From an uncultured Thermogutta sp. (GTDB lineage: Bacteria; Planctomycetota; Planctomycetia; Pirellulales; Thermoguttaceae): 59,627 nucleotides of DNA. Below are positions 44,983-54,887 of the stretch, piece after piece. The notes under the pieces were generated by a model. It was not told where the DNA came from, did not search any database, and saw nothing but the letters and a program-made list of their open reading frames with translations. Numbering within the stretch: position 1 is the stretch's first letter; each line of letters begins with the position of its first letter. Where the stretch lies: the NCBI GenBank assembly GCA_937128505.1, contig CAKZMM010000008.1, forward strand, positions 1 through 59,627. Reading direction: 5' to 3'. The position numbers and the translations under genes were made by a program.

Positions 44983-47900
44983 TCAAGTCGTTGCTGTACC
45001 CGTAGCTTGGATAGGGCAATTTGGGAACGAACGTGGCGTAAACCATTCGATGTTAAAGTTCGTATTGTATTCCGGGGCGAATCGGCCCGCAGGAATGCTC
45101 CTGCGGTCAGAATTCGCAAAGTCGGTCGTCGGTTCGACGGAAAGCCAAACGCTCGGCGCGATGCTTGCGCTTTCCAGGGGAGATGATAGAGCCGGGTTAG
45201 GCACGGGCATCTGGGAAGAGCCCTGGGGGGGTATCGGATCTTGCGGGGATAAGGGAGAATCCAAAGATGGGGCGACCGTGGGGCCTGGCAGCGTAGCCGA
45301 CTCTGAGGAAACTTCTGGGTTTTTAGACCCGCGATTTTTCGGCAAATAGGGCTTTTGTCCACGAGGATCCAGATCGGGAAAGATCACCGGTGATTCCTCG
45401 ATGAATGGGTTTTGCACGTGCTCACCCACCACCCCGACTGGACCGTAAATGTCGACGACATCCGCAATGCACCAATTCATCCGCGCCGCTTCGAGCTGCT
45501 TGATCCGTTCGGCATCTTCGGGCGTCCGGACGACATACGGCGTGAGAATGATCAGCAATTCGGAGCGGCGATCCCGGTCGGAATCATAGCGGAAAAGTTG
45601 TCCTAAGAGCGGAATGTCGGAAAGCCACGGGACGCGCCGCCGGGTGATGATCGTGTTTTTCGTGATGAGCCCGCCGATTACGATGGTTTCTCCGTGGGCG
45701 GCGCTGACGGTGGTTTGAGCTGTGGTCACATTGACGGAAGGGGATCGAATCACCGCTCCTTCAGTAATCGAGATGGGAATACCTTCCTGCTCGGGGCCCA
45801 ATTCCGATTTTTCAGCATCCACCATCATAACGACGACCCCATCGGGGCTGATCCTCGGTGTGACGGCGAGGATTAAGCCCACTGGTTCAAGCTCGACGGT
45901 ATTCATCTGTACCCGTCCGTCGAAGCGAGTTCCTACGATGCGGGGCACCCGTTTACCCACCTGGATGAAGGCGGGCTGATTGTCGAGGGTCATCACATGC
46001 GGGCGAGCGAGGACCCGCACGCGACGGGTTTCTTGCAGGGCGCGAAGCAGAACGCTGACGTTTTCGCTACTGGCCGAAAGCACCAACCCCCCGTAGCCCA
46101 ATTCGCTATTGAGGCGGCCGAGTGAAAAATGGGAAAGGGCTTGAGTCCCGATTTTGTCGGAGTTCTGAAGGGCTTTTGCACTGCCGGCATTGCCCAGGGG
46201 TTGATTATTGAAGTTGTAGCCGGGATCGTTCGTGGCGGCAATAACCGTTTCGGTGCTGCTCGTGCGTTGACCGGAAATCGGGTCGAAGAAAGTCTGCGTG
46301 GTGGTTCGGATATTGCCGAGCAAGCTGCGGTCGAAAAGTACGGAGTCTTGCAGACCCAATTCGACGCCGAATTCGTCGGTGTCGGTAAGTTCCACTTCGG
46401 CAATTAAGACTTGAATGATGACTTGCGGCGGCTGCTCATCGAGTTTTTCCACCAGCTCCATGATGTCTTGGAAGAAACGCGGTGTGGCACTGATGATCAG
46501 AGCATTACTGATGGGCTCGGGGACAACAACGACCTCGGCTTCAATTTGCTGGAAAGGACTGATGACCCCCGGTGCTGCGAGTTGGAGCTGCCGCTCGGTG
46601 CGAAGAAATTCGTTGATGGATCGTGCAACGTCGGTGGCCGGCGAATTCCGCAGTCGGTAGATCGTGTTGATCCGCTGCCGCACCTCCTCTTCATCCAACC
46701 GCAAAAGAAGTGCCTCGATGATGGCAAGATCTCCCCGGGACCCGGTGGCGATAATGCTGTTGGTGCGGACATCGACGGAAAATCGCACAGGTACAAGCGT
46801 AGTTTCTCCTTCCGCACCGGCTAGTTGAGCACCGGCGGGTTGTGGCGGGAAGAGCGTTCGCAACACAGCCGCTAAGGCGGTGGCATCGCCGTTGATGACC
46901 CGAAAGACCTTAATTTGGGCGATAGCGGTTGGTGAGTCGAGTTGTTCGATCAGCTTGGCTACAAGTTCCATGCTTTCAGGAGGTGAGGTAACCAGCAGGG
47001 AGTTCGTGTGAGGGTCGGGCACGAATTGGACGTCGGTAAGCAATCCCGAACGTAGCACTTCCTGCTTTTGTTTGTCGATTCCGAGAAGCTCAAGCACTGC
47101 CGATTTGCGAAGCGGCCCCCCAACGGCGGTATTTATGGCGGATTGAAGCGTCGAGGCTAAATCGGTTGCCAGTGTGAATTTCAGCTTAAAAAGCCGCGTC
47201 TGGAGAACGACTTGGGATTCGCCCTCCAATTGCCGGATCAGCAGCTCCACTTCCCGCATATCCGTGGGTGAGGCGCGCACGATGAGCGAATTGGTGACTA
47301 GGTCGGCGGTCACTTGGACCTCGGGCGAAAGCCCTCCGCGGCTGATAAAGGCCCCGGTGATCGTGGTCCGAGCCGTGTTGGCGTTTGCGCGTTTGAGTTG
47401 GAAAACACGGAGCTGCGTGCTCGGGGCTTCCGGTTGGTCGAGTTTGGCGATCAACTCTTTGATGGCCACCACCGCCTCGCCCCAACCGACGAGGAGTAAC
47501 GCGTTAGGCTTGACCAAGGGAGTGATACGGACTCGGCCCTGCTTTCCGCCGACAAGGTCCGTTTGAACCTCGCTGATCACCCGTGCCAAGCTCAAGCAAT
47601 TGACATGGCGGAGCCGATAGATGTCGATTTTCGGTTCGGTCAGCTCGCTCAAGCGTTCCAGCTCGGCAATGATCTGCGTGAGCTCCTCTACATCGCGTTG
47701 CCTCCCGCGGAGGATAATCACATCCAGGTCCGGGAGGGTTTCCACCTCCACATCGGCAATCGCAGGATAAGTGGGCTGAGGAGTTGGGGGGACTGTGGCC
47801 GGAGGAGCCGCCGGTTGATCGGGCTGAACACCGGGAGCAATTTGACCTGAAATTGCTCCCGGCGACGAGGCCGGGGGGCCCACCGGCGGTTGGGCGTTCA

Positions 47901-49464
47901 GCGGAATCTGGGCTACTGCCCAGGTGGGTACTGCCGGCATGCGGCTTAAATCATTTTGTGGGCTTTCGCCCCATGCGAATGCTCCCTGCTGTGAAGGTTG
48001 AAACGATGGTGCCGGAGCCGGCTCGGCTTTTTCCCCGACTAAAGGGGCCGTCACCCGCAGTAATGGGGCGAGATATTGGGCTGGCTGAACCGATGGGGCT
48101 TCCGGGACCGACCAATGCATGGCCCCTTCGGGGGGATGAGCTGCGGGGGCATCCGGCTTGGGAGTTTCATCCGGCAGCCGACCGTGCCGATAGGCCTCCA
48201 CCACTTCGCGGATCTTTTCCGGCCGAGTACGCCGCAGCGGGATAATGCGGCTTTGAACTTCAGCCATGGGTTGGGCATCCAGTGCGCGAATCAACTTCGA
48301 GAATTGATCGACAAGGGGAGCAGCTCCCCGCAGCCAAATGCCGCGGCCGGCCGCGTCGAAACCAAATAGGACTTCTCGTCCGCGAAGATCCCGAAACGAA
48401 AGCTCTCCATGGGCTGGTTGCACCGGGGATGTAGGAGTTAGTCGAGGCCCCAATAATTGCTCGAGCTGCTCACGGGCCTCGTTGGCTTGAAGCAGATTGA
48501 GCCGAATATAAGTTTGCTCGCTGGGAGCTGAGGCGCCGCCCATCGCTCCAGATGCCGCTCCGCGCGGAATGATCACCGTCACCGGTGCCTGAGAAGCGAG
48601 GGGAGATTCCGGTGCCGAGGGTTGGGGGGCCGATTCAGGGCGCGGCGGAATTGGCGCGAAACTTCCCGGCGATTGCGGCGGCATGAGCGCATCCGTCCTC
48701 GGCACGTTTGGCGGAGAAGAACTCCGCTCTGCCCTTAGCGGGGATGACGATACAGAGCCTTCTTCGAGCAAAGCCCCCCAATTCCGAAGCAGACCTTCGA
48801 TGGCCTGTTGAAGCTCCGCAGTGGCGACCACCAACAATCGGGAACTCTGGATATCGAAAGCGACACGCACTCCCGATTCCGGCGGGTAGTGACTTTTAAG
48901 TCGTTCTGCGATTGCTTGGCCAATTCCCTCCGGACACAGATAGCTTTTGACAGATAGGTTAGGTTTGGCGGGGCTCCGTGGTGGACCGGAAACACCCGGC
49001 CTATCGATCCGCTGAAGCAGCTCCGAAATTGCCGAGCGGAATTCCTCGGGAGCCTGAATCAATAACTGGTTTTGCGTGACATCGGCAACGATGTGAATTC
49101 CGGAAATCGTACCCAATAGTTGGGTAAAAAGTTCGCGTGCTTCATTCGCGGAACGATGTTGAAGCTTGAAAACGAGGTACTCTCCCGTTCGACTTTCCCC
49201 GGTTCCCAGGAATTCCGGGCCGCCGCCTTGCGAGGCCGCTGCCGCCATGCTTGGTGGAAACTGAGCATAACTTGACGAGGTAAAAACACCCAAGGTGACA
49301 AGGAGCAGCAGCACGAAGAGGTATCGCCGTGACAAGCTCGAATTTGTTGTGGCTGTCATCTGTTGGCCAAGCCGATCGTGCATATCTGGAATCAAATATG
49401 AATGACTCTCGACCGGCGCCCTTGACGAGCGGCCCGTGAACTTGCTTAAACGAGGTGTGGCCAT
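44983..49464 (-). CDS. Giant secretin with about nine N-type modules
   Basis: An outer-membrane secretin of the GspD/PilQ superfamily, 1493 residues in the frame. The signal peptide core is RRYLFVLLLLVTLGVFTSSSYA (about 47-67, quoted as RRYLFVLLLLVTLG). Starts at 49464 or Met36 (49359) are both possible. N-type (NolW/Secretin_N-like) modules of the form RLRxxxAxxLAxxI followed by xxTNSLLVxxxP recur at about 97-155, 171-229, 317-397, 403-427 plus 568-607 (split by a Pro-rich linker), 613-677, 685-748, 756-844, 851-925 and 933-1009. The secretin barrel domain is about 1013-1350 (QVLIAEVELTDTDEFGVELG, VLARPHVMTLDNQPAFIQVG, VPWLSDIPLLGQLFRY, LLIILTPYVVR). A Pro/Ser tail follows. GspD has four N modules, so this is far longer than usual. 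No other type II secretion genes are adjacent. Confidence 0.9.
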   Translation of the reverse strand: MATPRLSKFTGRSSRAPVESHSYLIPDMHDRLGQQMTATTNSSLSRRYLFVLLLLVTLGVFTSSSYAQFPPSMAAAASQGGGPEFLGTGESRTGEYLVFKLQHRSANEARELFTQLLGTISGIHIVADVTQNQLLIQAPEEFRSAISELLQRIDRPGVSGPPRSPAKPNLSVKSYLCPEGIGQAIAERLKSHYPPESGVRVAFDIQSSRLLVVATAELQQAIEGLLRNWGALLEEGSVSSSPLRAERSSSPPNVPRTDALMPPQSPGSFAPIPPRPESAPQPSAPESPLASQAPVTVIIPRGAASGAMGGASAPSEQTYIRLNLLQANEAREQLEQLLGPRLTPTSPVQPAHGELSFRDLRGREVLFGFDAAGRGIWLRGAAPLVDQFSKLIRALDAQPMAEVQSRIIPLRRTRPEKIREVVEAYRHGRLPDETPKPDAPAAHPPEGAMHWSVPEAPSVQPAQYLAPLLRVTAPLVGEKAEPAPAPSFQPSQQGAFAWGESPQNDLSRMPAVPTWAVAQIPLNAQPPVGPPASSPGAISGQIAPGVQPDQPAAPPATVPPTPQPTYPAIADVEVETLPDLDVIILRGRQRDVEELTQIIAELERLSELTEPKIDIYRLRHVNCLSLARVISEVQTDLVGGKQGRVRITPLVKPNALLLVGWGEAVVAIKELIAKLDQPEAPSTQLRVFQLKRANANTARTTITGAFISRGGLSPEVQVTADLVTNSLIVRASPTDMREVELLIRQLEGESQVVLQTRLFKLKFTLATDLASTLQSAINTAVGGPLRKSAVLELLGIDKQKQEVLRSGLLTDVQFVPDPHTNSLLVTSPPESMELVAKLIEQLDSPTAIAQIKVFRVINGDATALAAVLRTLFPPQPAGAQLAGAEGETTLVPVRFSVDVRTNSIIATGSRGDLAIIEALLLRLDEEEVRQRINTIYRLRNSPATDVARSINEFLRTERQLQLAAPGVISPFQQIEAEVVVVPEPISNALIISATPRFFQDIMELVEKLDEQPPQVIIQVLIAEVELTDTDEFGVELGLQDSVLFDRSLLGNIRTTTQTFFDPISGQRTSSTETVIAATNDPGYNFNNQPLGNAGSAKALQNSDKIGTQALSHFSLGRLNSELGYGGLVLSASSENVSVLLRALQETRRVRVLARPHVMTLDNQPAFIQVGKRVPRIVGTRFDGRVQMNTVELEPVGLILAVTPRISPDGVVVMMVDAEKSELGPEQEGIPISITEGAVIRSPSVNVTTAQTTVSAAHGETIVIGGLITKNTIITRRRVPWLSDIPLLGQLFRYDSDRDRRSELLIILTPYVVRTPEDAERIKQLEAARMNWCIADVVDIYGPVGVVGEHVQNPFIEESPVIFPDLDPRGQKPYLPKNRGSKNPEVSSESATLPGPTVAPSLDSPLSPQDPIPPQGSSQMPVPNPALSSPLESASIAPSVWLSVEPTTDFANSDRRSIPAGRFAPEYNTNFNIEWFTPRSFPNCPIQATGTATT

Positions 49465-50939
49465 ATTGGGTCAGCTGTACGATCGATGAGCCTCAAGAGG
49501 CACCTGGACGAGATATCGAACGCCCATTCACAACAAGGGTGAAAGCACGCTGGAAAAGCTCAAATTGAACGAAAAGGGTTTATAATTTTCCGAAATTATA
49601 ACCAGAATCGTCGGAGGTATAGTGCACGACCAGATGCATGCGCGAAACACACGAAAAGGATGATATCGTCTCGGCCATCAAAGACCGCGAGGTCGGCCGC
49701 TTGTCCAGGCCCCTATTAATGTTGAGGTTGTTTATGCAGTTTTCCGTCGCCGGGATCGCTCCGTATCGAAACATGACCGATGGAGTCTCATTTCATTTAG
49801 ACTCTCGGCTTATGAAAACGACCGGCAACGGTTGTGTGAGCTTGCTTTAATTGCCTGCTAAGTTTGGTTCTGCCTGATGAGTTCCGCTCGCCTCGGGGAC
49901 GGGAGAGCCGACCGGTTTGGAGCGGCTATGGTATTGCGGGGGTACAGAAGCAATCAAGATCTTTTTCGAAAGAGATCAAAATGGGGAAAATAGCATTTCT
50001 GGATTGATTTTTGATTGAGTTCAGGTTTAGAAATCTAAACGGAGAGGCGACGGACTCGATAACAAAATCATCTTCAGATCTCTGTTGGTTTGGCTCGATT
50101 CGGGCCAGGGTAAAAGCAAACAGAATCCCCGCAACTAAGGGGCCACGGCGACATCAAATATTAGCATTTTTCTTCATATTTATCAGATAAATAGGTCAAA
50201 ACGATGAACTTTTACGCTACCTAGTCCTAGCCAGTCTTACTTCTTTGAGCTCTCCTATTTCACGCCGTTCTGATGAGAAGTTACAACAGTCTGCAACCAC
50301 TCTTTATTATGGAAGGAATTACTGAGAAGGAGACCAAAACGCAATTTCGCCCAACAGGTGCGACAATTCGCGCAATTTGTTGTGGAAAACCAACCTCTCC
50401 GTGCTGTAATGTGAACAAAAGTACTTTAATGTGAACAAAAGTAGGAAGACTAATGAGGTTAATCGGTCAATCATCACAAGAAAAATGTCAGTGAACTTAG
50501 GTTTCGGAACGAATTTAACTCTCGAATTCTTGGAGTATCCGTCTATTCAAATGTTGATCGTTTTAGGGTAAGGGTGTTAAGCCGCATCGAGGCTGTCCTC
50601 CGGCGCGCATGCCGATCTGAATCACACACATCATTCAATTTCGTGAACAACACCCCAGATCGTCATTATGTTAATAAACTATTTAAGCCTCATGACAATA
50701 TTTTGCCAATAAAAAATGGGAGTTCGCATGCGTGCTCGCCCAATTTGTCGGGCGGATTACCTACACGCAGCATAGAGGGAAAGGATCAAGGGATAAATGG
50801 AAAGTTAAAAAGATAGTGAAATAAAAAGATGATGAAAATGGGTCATGACTGAGCGGCGGTTCAGAAACCACGACTTGGCAGATCAAAATTGTGAAATTGG
50901 ATACCGGAGCGTGTTCAGGATTAGGGGTACAACTGGGTT
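49465..50939. other. 1.5-kb AT-richer stretch without a recognised gene
   Basis: The longest non-coding stretch in the window. Base composition from about 49960 to 50860 is clearly richer in A and T than the genes, with stops in all frames. Short frames (for example 49638-49850, 50574-50816) lack support. One exact tandem duplication is annotated separately. It could hold remnants of older DNA, but nothing is recognisable. Confidence 0.5.
50407..50443. repeat. Exact 17-bp repeat, 20-bp period
   Basis: TAATGTGAACAAAAGTA occurs at 50407-50423 and 50427-50443. Confidence 0.9.
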
Positions 50940-51932
50940 ATGGAAGCCTTAAATAGAGGGAGTTCTCCCGAGGTTTTTGCGCCCTTATTGACCCCTTGGT
51001 ACCTTTCGGGTCCGACGGCCTCTGGTAAAACCTCCGTTGCCATCGAGTTGGCGAAAAAACTAGGCGCGGAAATTGTTTCAGCCGACTCTATGGCTTTATA
51101 CCGCGGCATGGACGTCGGCACAGCCAAGCCGAGTACCAACGAGCGACGCGAGGTCCCTCATCATTTAATCGATATGCTTGACCCCACCGAGAGCTTCAGC
51201 TTGGGGCAGTATGTTGCGGAGGCCCATCGGGTTATTCGGCAGATTGAATCCGCCCACAAACCGGTCTTAGTGGTGGGCGGCACACCACTTTATATGAAGG
51301 CTTTGTTGCGCGGGGTCTTTGTCGGGCCACCAGCCGATTTTGCATTTCGGGAAAAACTCGCGCAGGAGGCGGCACAGCAACCCCCGGGCTATCTCCACGC
51401 AAAACTCGCGCAGGTTGATGCGAAGGCAGCCGCACGCCTTCATCCGAATGATCCTCGGCGCATTATCCGGGCCCTTGAAGTGTACGAGAAGCTCGGTCGA
51501 CCACTGAGCGAACTTCAGCAGCAATTCGAAAAGGGGACCCCTGCCGCATTGTGCCGGGTCTTTGTTCTCGACCGTGCGAAGGAGGATCTGCGAAGGCGAA
51601 TCGAAGATCGCGTAGCCGAGATGTTTTGCCGCGGCTTGGTGGAAGAAGTTCGGGGTTTGCTCGCCCGGTATGGCCGGCTCAGTCCCACCGCGTCACAAGC
51701 CGTGGGCTATCGGGAGGTTCTTACGTATCTATCGAGCCGGAGCACTTTGGAGGAAACGATTCTCTTGGTCAAACGGCACACCTGGCAATTGGCTCGGCGA
51801 CAACGCATATGGTTTCGCAGCCTGTGCGAGTGTCGGTTCGTGCCGGTCAGTGCCGGGGAAAGCGCAGCGGAGATTGCAGATCGGATCTTGCAGATGGCCC
51901 AACCCGCGGAAAAAAGGCCCGGCATTAATTGA
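50940..51932 (+). CDS. miaA: tRNA dimethylallyltransferase
   Basis: Transfers the dimethylallyl group to A37 of tRNAs that read UNN codons. The P-loop is SGPTASGKTSVAIELA. It is followed by GAEIVSADSMALYRGMDVGTAKP, VPHHLIDMLDP, FSLGQYVAEAH and VVGGTPLYMKALLRG. The tRNA-binding part has HPNDPRRIIRALEVYE and TASQAVGYREVL, and the protein ends with the usual KRHTWQLARRQRIWFR. Its 330 residues are normal. ATG 50940 is used, with no strong ribosome site but no better alternative. mutS follows on the same strand 321 bp later, so these two translation/repair genes may be linked. Confidence 0.95.
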   Translation: MEALNRGSSPEVFAPLLTPWYLSGPTASGKTSVAIELAKKLGAEIVSADSMALYRGMDVGTAKPSTNERREVPHHLIDMLDPTESFSLGQYVAEAHRVIRQIESAHKPVLVVGGTPLYMKALLRGVFVGPPADFAFREKLAQEAAQQPPGYLHAKLAQVDAKAAARLHPNDPRRIIRALEVYEKLGRPLSELQQQFEKGTPAALCRVFVLDRAKEDLRRRIEDRVAEMFCRGLVEEVRGLLARYGRLSPTASQAVGYREVLTYLSSRSTLEETILLVKRHTWQLARRQRIWFRSLCECRFVPVSAGESAAEIADRILQMAQPAEKRPGIN

Positions 51933-52169
51933 AGGGCTCCTTTTCGTTCGAAATGCTGGACTCGGCTTCAGTGGTAAATTTCGCTCCAGGTTTCAGCTTT
52001 CGTGACGGTTAAAGGGAGGCTTCGGGCACTGGCGGATAATGCCCAAGGTTTCTGCCGGAGCCGGTCGCGGACCTTGATAGGAGGGAACTCTTTGCAGTGA
52101 TAGAATGAGTCAAGTTGAGACCATCTCCGGGTCGGTCTTCCACAAGGCTGCCATTTCGCGGCAGGCTGA

Positions 52170-52197
52170 TTGCATAAGGAATTTTGCATAAGGAATT
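52170..52197. repeat. Exact tandem duplication, 14 bp x 2, duplicating a Shine-Dalgarno-like core
   Basis: TTGCATAAGGAATT is repeated head to tail. The second AAGGA lies 5 bases before the ATG at 52199. Confidence 0.9.
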
Positions 52198-52198
52198 T

Positions 52199-52234
52199 AT
52201 GAATAACATCTCGGCGACGTGGTTCGCTGGATGA
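52199..52234 (+). CDS. Possible 11-residue leader peptide upstream of mutS
   Basis: The frame reads MNNISATWFAG then TGA and is preceded by AAGGA at 5 bases, a better ribosome site than that of mutS itself. It ends 19 bases before the mutS ATG, in a different frame, so it could affect translation of mutS by coupling. Length alone gives no statistical support. Confidence 0.25.
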   Translation: MNNISATWFAG

Positions 52235-52253
52235 CCAGGTGATCGAGCGAGCT

Positions 52254-54887
52254 ATGGAAAACGCAACCACTCCGATGATGAAACAGTATTTGGAGGCCAA
52301 AAGGGCTTGTCCCGATGCCCTCCTGCTGTTTCGCATGGGAGATTTCTATGAACTTTTCTATGAAGATGCGAAGATTGCTGCCCGAACCCTGAACCTCACG
52401 CTCACGAGCCGGGACAAAGGCGAGGATGCCCCGCCGATGGCCGGCTTTCCGCACCATCAATTGGAGACGTATTTGGCCCGGCTGATCTCGGCGGGATTCC
52501 GCGTCGCGGTTTGCGAGCAGGTGGAAGATCCCCGCGAAGCAAAAGGGCTTGTGCGGCGAGAAATCACGCGGGTTGTCACACCGGGGACCCTCACGGAAGA
52601 ATTGCTCCTTGATCCCCGTCAGGCCAACTATTTGGCAGCCGTTTGGCCAGGGGATACGGCGGGGATAGCGTGGGTAGAACTTTCCACGGGCGAATTCTGG
52701 GCAAGCGTCGTCCCGCGGCGAAGTATTGCGGACCATTTGGCACGCATTGGACCTTCGGAATGCTTGGTTCCGGAGGAGGCGGCAATAACACCGGAGGAAA
52801 TCCGCGGCCATTGGATGCTCACTCGGCGGCCGGATTGGGCCTTCCATGCCCCGAATGCATTAAACCGCTTGACCCAACAATTTCGCACAGTCGGAGTTGA
52901 GGGCTTCGGGTTTGATCCGGAACGGGATGGCCCGGCCCTTCAGGCGGCGGGAGCCGTTCTCGACTATCTGTTCGAAACCCAAAAAACGGCCTTAGAGCAC
53001 ATTGAGCGGGTTCGCCCGTATCGATCGGGCGATCGGCTCGAAATCGACTGCGCATCGCGGGCCAGCTTGGAAATCACCCGCACACTCCGGGACGGCCGCC
53101 GAGAAGGGAGTTTGTGGGGGGCGCTGGATCGCTGTGTGACGGTGATGGGCTCGCGTCTTCTGGCCGATTGGTTGTCAAGTCCGCTCAACGATAAGGCTAC
53201 AATCGAGCGGCGGCTTGATGCCGTCGATGAGTTTTTTCGCACCACCCCCTTGTTGGAGGGTGTGCAGGCTGATTTGAAAAATGTGTGCGATTTGCAGCGA
53301 CTCGTCAGTCGGGCGGTAACAGGCCGGGTAACCCCGCGAGACTTGCGGGCTTTGGCGCGCACTTTGGCCGCTTTGCCGGAACTGAAAGCCCGATTGGCCG
53401 CGGTGCACGCTGCTCGGCTGGTAGAATTGGCAGCGGCCATCGATCCATGCACGGATCTGCAAAGAGAGCTGGAATCGGCCCTAGTGGAAAACTGTCCCCT
53501 GTCGTGTCGGGAGGGGGGATTCATCCGCGATGGGTACCACGCGGAGTTGGATGAGTTACGGCAACTCCGTCGCGGCGGCAAGCAGTGGATTGCCCGGTAT
53601 CAGGCCGAGCAGATCGAACGCACCGGCATTCAAACGCTAAAAGTCGGGTACAACAAGGTATTCGGGTACTATCTGGAGGTTTCTCACAGTCAGCAGGATC
53701 GTGTGCCGAGCAACTACATCCGCAAACAAACGCTGAAGAATGCGGAGCGATACATCACGCCGGAGTTGAAACAGTATGAGGAAAAAGTACTGAGTGCCGA
53801 AGAACGGGCAAGGCAGCTCGAATACGAGCTTTTTGTTCGATTGCGGGATGCAGTCGCTGCGCGGCGATCGGCCCTTCAAGCCACGGCTTCGGCTTTAGCA
53901 GAGCTCGATGTGCTGAGCACCTTGGCCGATTTGGCGCGGCGTCGCCGATACTGCCGGCCGCAGGTGGTCGAAGAGCCGGTGCTGGAAATCATTGAAGGAC
54001 GCCATCCGGTGCTCGATGCCGGTCCGGAGGGAAGCAGCTTCGTGCCCAATGACACGTACGTGGGTCCGGAGGTGGGCGAAATCCTTATTATTACCGGTCC
54101 GAATATGGCCGGCAAAAGCACGTATATCCGGCAGGTGGCGTTAATCGTGCTGATGGCCCAAATCGGCAGCTTTGTCCCGGCGAAACAAGCCACGATTGGG
54201 CTGGCGGACCGCATCTTTGCCCGCGTGGGGGCCAGCGACGAACTTGCCCGGGGGCAAAGCACTTTCATGGTCGAAATGCTTGAGATGGCACGAATCCTGA
54301 ACTTAGCGAGCCCGAGGAGCTTGGTGATCCTCGACGAAGTCGGTCGGGGTACGAGCACCTACGATGGGATTTCGTTAGCTTGGGCCATCGTAGAGCACCT
54401 GCACGATCGAATCGGATGCCGCACGCTATTTGCTACGCATTATCACGAATTAACAGATTTGGCCCGGGTTTGCGAGCGCGTCAAGAATTTGAATGTTGCC
54501 GTCCGCGATTGGGCCGACGAGGTCGTGTTCCTCCATAAAATCGTCGAGGGGGCCGCGGACAAAAGCTACGGCATTCACGTAGCGCGGCTAGCCGGAATTC
54601 CTCGTGAGGTGATTTCCCGCGCTAAGCAGATCCTGGCCCAACTGGAGGCGGAGCATATCGATGGGCAGGGCCGGCCCCGCTTGGCGGGGCGCACCCGGGG
54701 AAAACCCCGGCACGACCCGTACCAATTGATGCTATTTGTTCCGTCGGCCCATCCGGTGTTGGAGGCGATCCGCTCCCTGGATATCGACCAAACCACACCA
54801 CTTCAAGCCCTTCAATACCTGCAACAGTGGAAGCAGGAGCTGATGCAGGAGCAGCGTTGCCGCATGGAATCGCAACGCGGAGTTTGA
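52254..54887 (+). CDS. mutS: DNA mismatch repair protein MutS
   Basis: Recognises mismatches and, with ATP, recruits MutL. The mismatch-reading Phe-X-Glu motif is in MGDFYELFYEDAK near the N-terminus. The connector, lever and clamp regions follow, with YQAEQIERTGIQTLKVGYNKVFGYYLEVS. The ABC-type ATPase domain has TGPNMAGKSTYIRQVA (Walker A), DELARGQSTFMVEM and LVILDEVGRGTSTYDGISLAWA (Walker B and D-loop), then LFATHYHELTDLA. The product has 877 residues from ATG 52254 (GTG 52239 would add five), a usual length for MutS1. No mutL is in the window. Expression may be influenced by the short frame just upstream. Confidence 0.97.
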   Translation: MENATTPMMKQYLEAKRACPDALLLFRMGDFYELFYEDAKIAARTLNLTLTSRDKGEDAPPMAGFPHHQLETYLARLISAGFRVAVCEQVEDPREAKGLVRREITRVVTPGTLTEELLLDPRQANYLAAVWPGDTAGIAWVELSTGEFWASVVPRRSIADHLARIGPSECLVPEEAAITPEEIRGHWMLTRRPDWAFHAPNALNRLTQQFRTVGVEGFGFDPERDGPALQAAGAVLDYLFETQKTALEHIERVRPYRSGDRLEIDCASRASLEITRTLRDGRREGSLWGALDRCVTVMGSRLLADWLSSPLNDKATIERRLDAVDEFFRTTPLLEGVQADLKNVCDLQRLVSRAVTGRVTPRDLRALARTLAALPELKARLAAVHAARLVELAAAIDPCTDLQRELESALVENCPLSCREGGFIRDGYHAELDELRQLRRGGKQWIARYQAEQIERTGIQTLKVGYNKVFGYYLEVSHSQQDRVPSNYIRKQTLKNAERYITPELKQYEEKVLSAEERARQLEYELFVRLRDAVAARRSALQATASALAELDVLSTLADLARRRRYCRPQVVEEPVLEIIEGRHPVLDAGPEGSSFVPNDTYVGPEVGEILIITGPNMAGKSTYIRQVALIVLMAQIGSFVPAKQATIGLADRIFARVGASDELARGQSTFMVEMLEMARILNLASPRSLVILDEVGRGTSTYDGISLAWAIVEHLHDRIGCRTLFATHYHELTDLARVCERVKNLNVAVRDWADEVVFLHKIVEGAADKSYGIHVARLAGIPREVISRAKQILAQLEAEHIDGQGRPRLAGRTRGKPRHDPYQLMLFVPSAHPVLEAIRSLDIDQTTPLQALQYLQQWKQELMQEQRCRMESQRGV

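Larger units (their letters stand above)
51933..52253. other. Spacer between miaA and mutS with a possible leader ORF
   Basis: Includes an exact 14-bp duplication (52170-52197) whose second copy carries AAGGA before a 12-codon frame at 52199-52234. Both are annotated separately. Confidence 0.45.
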
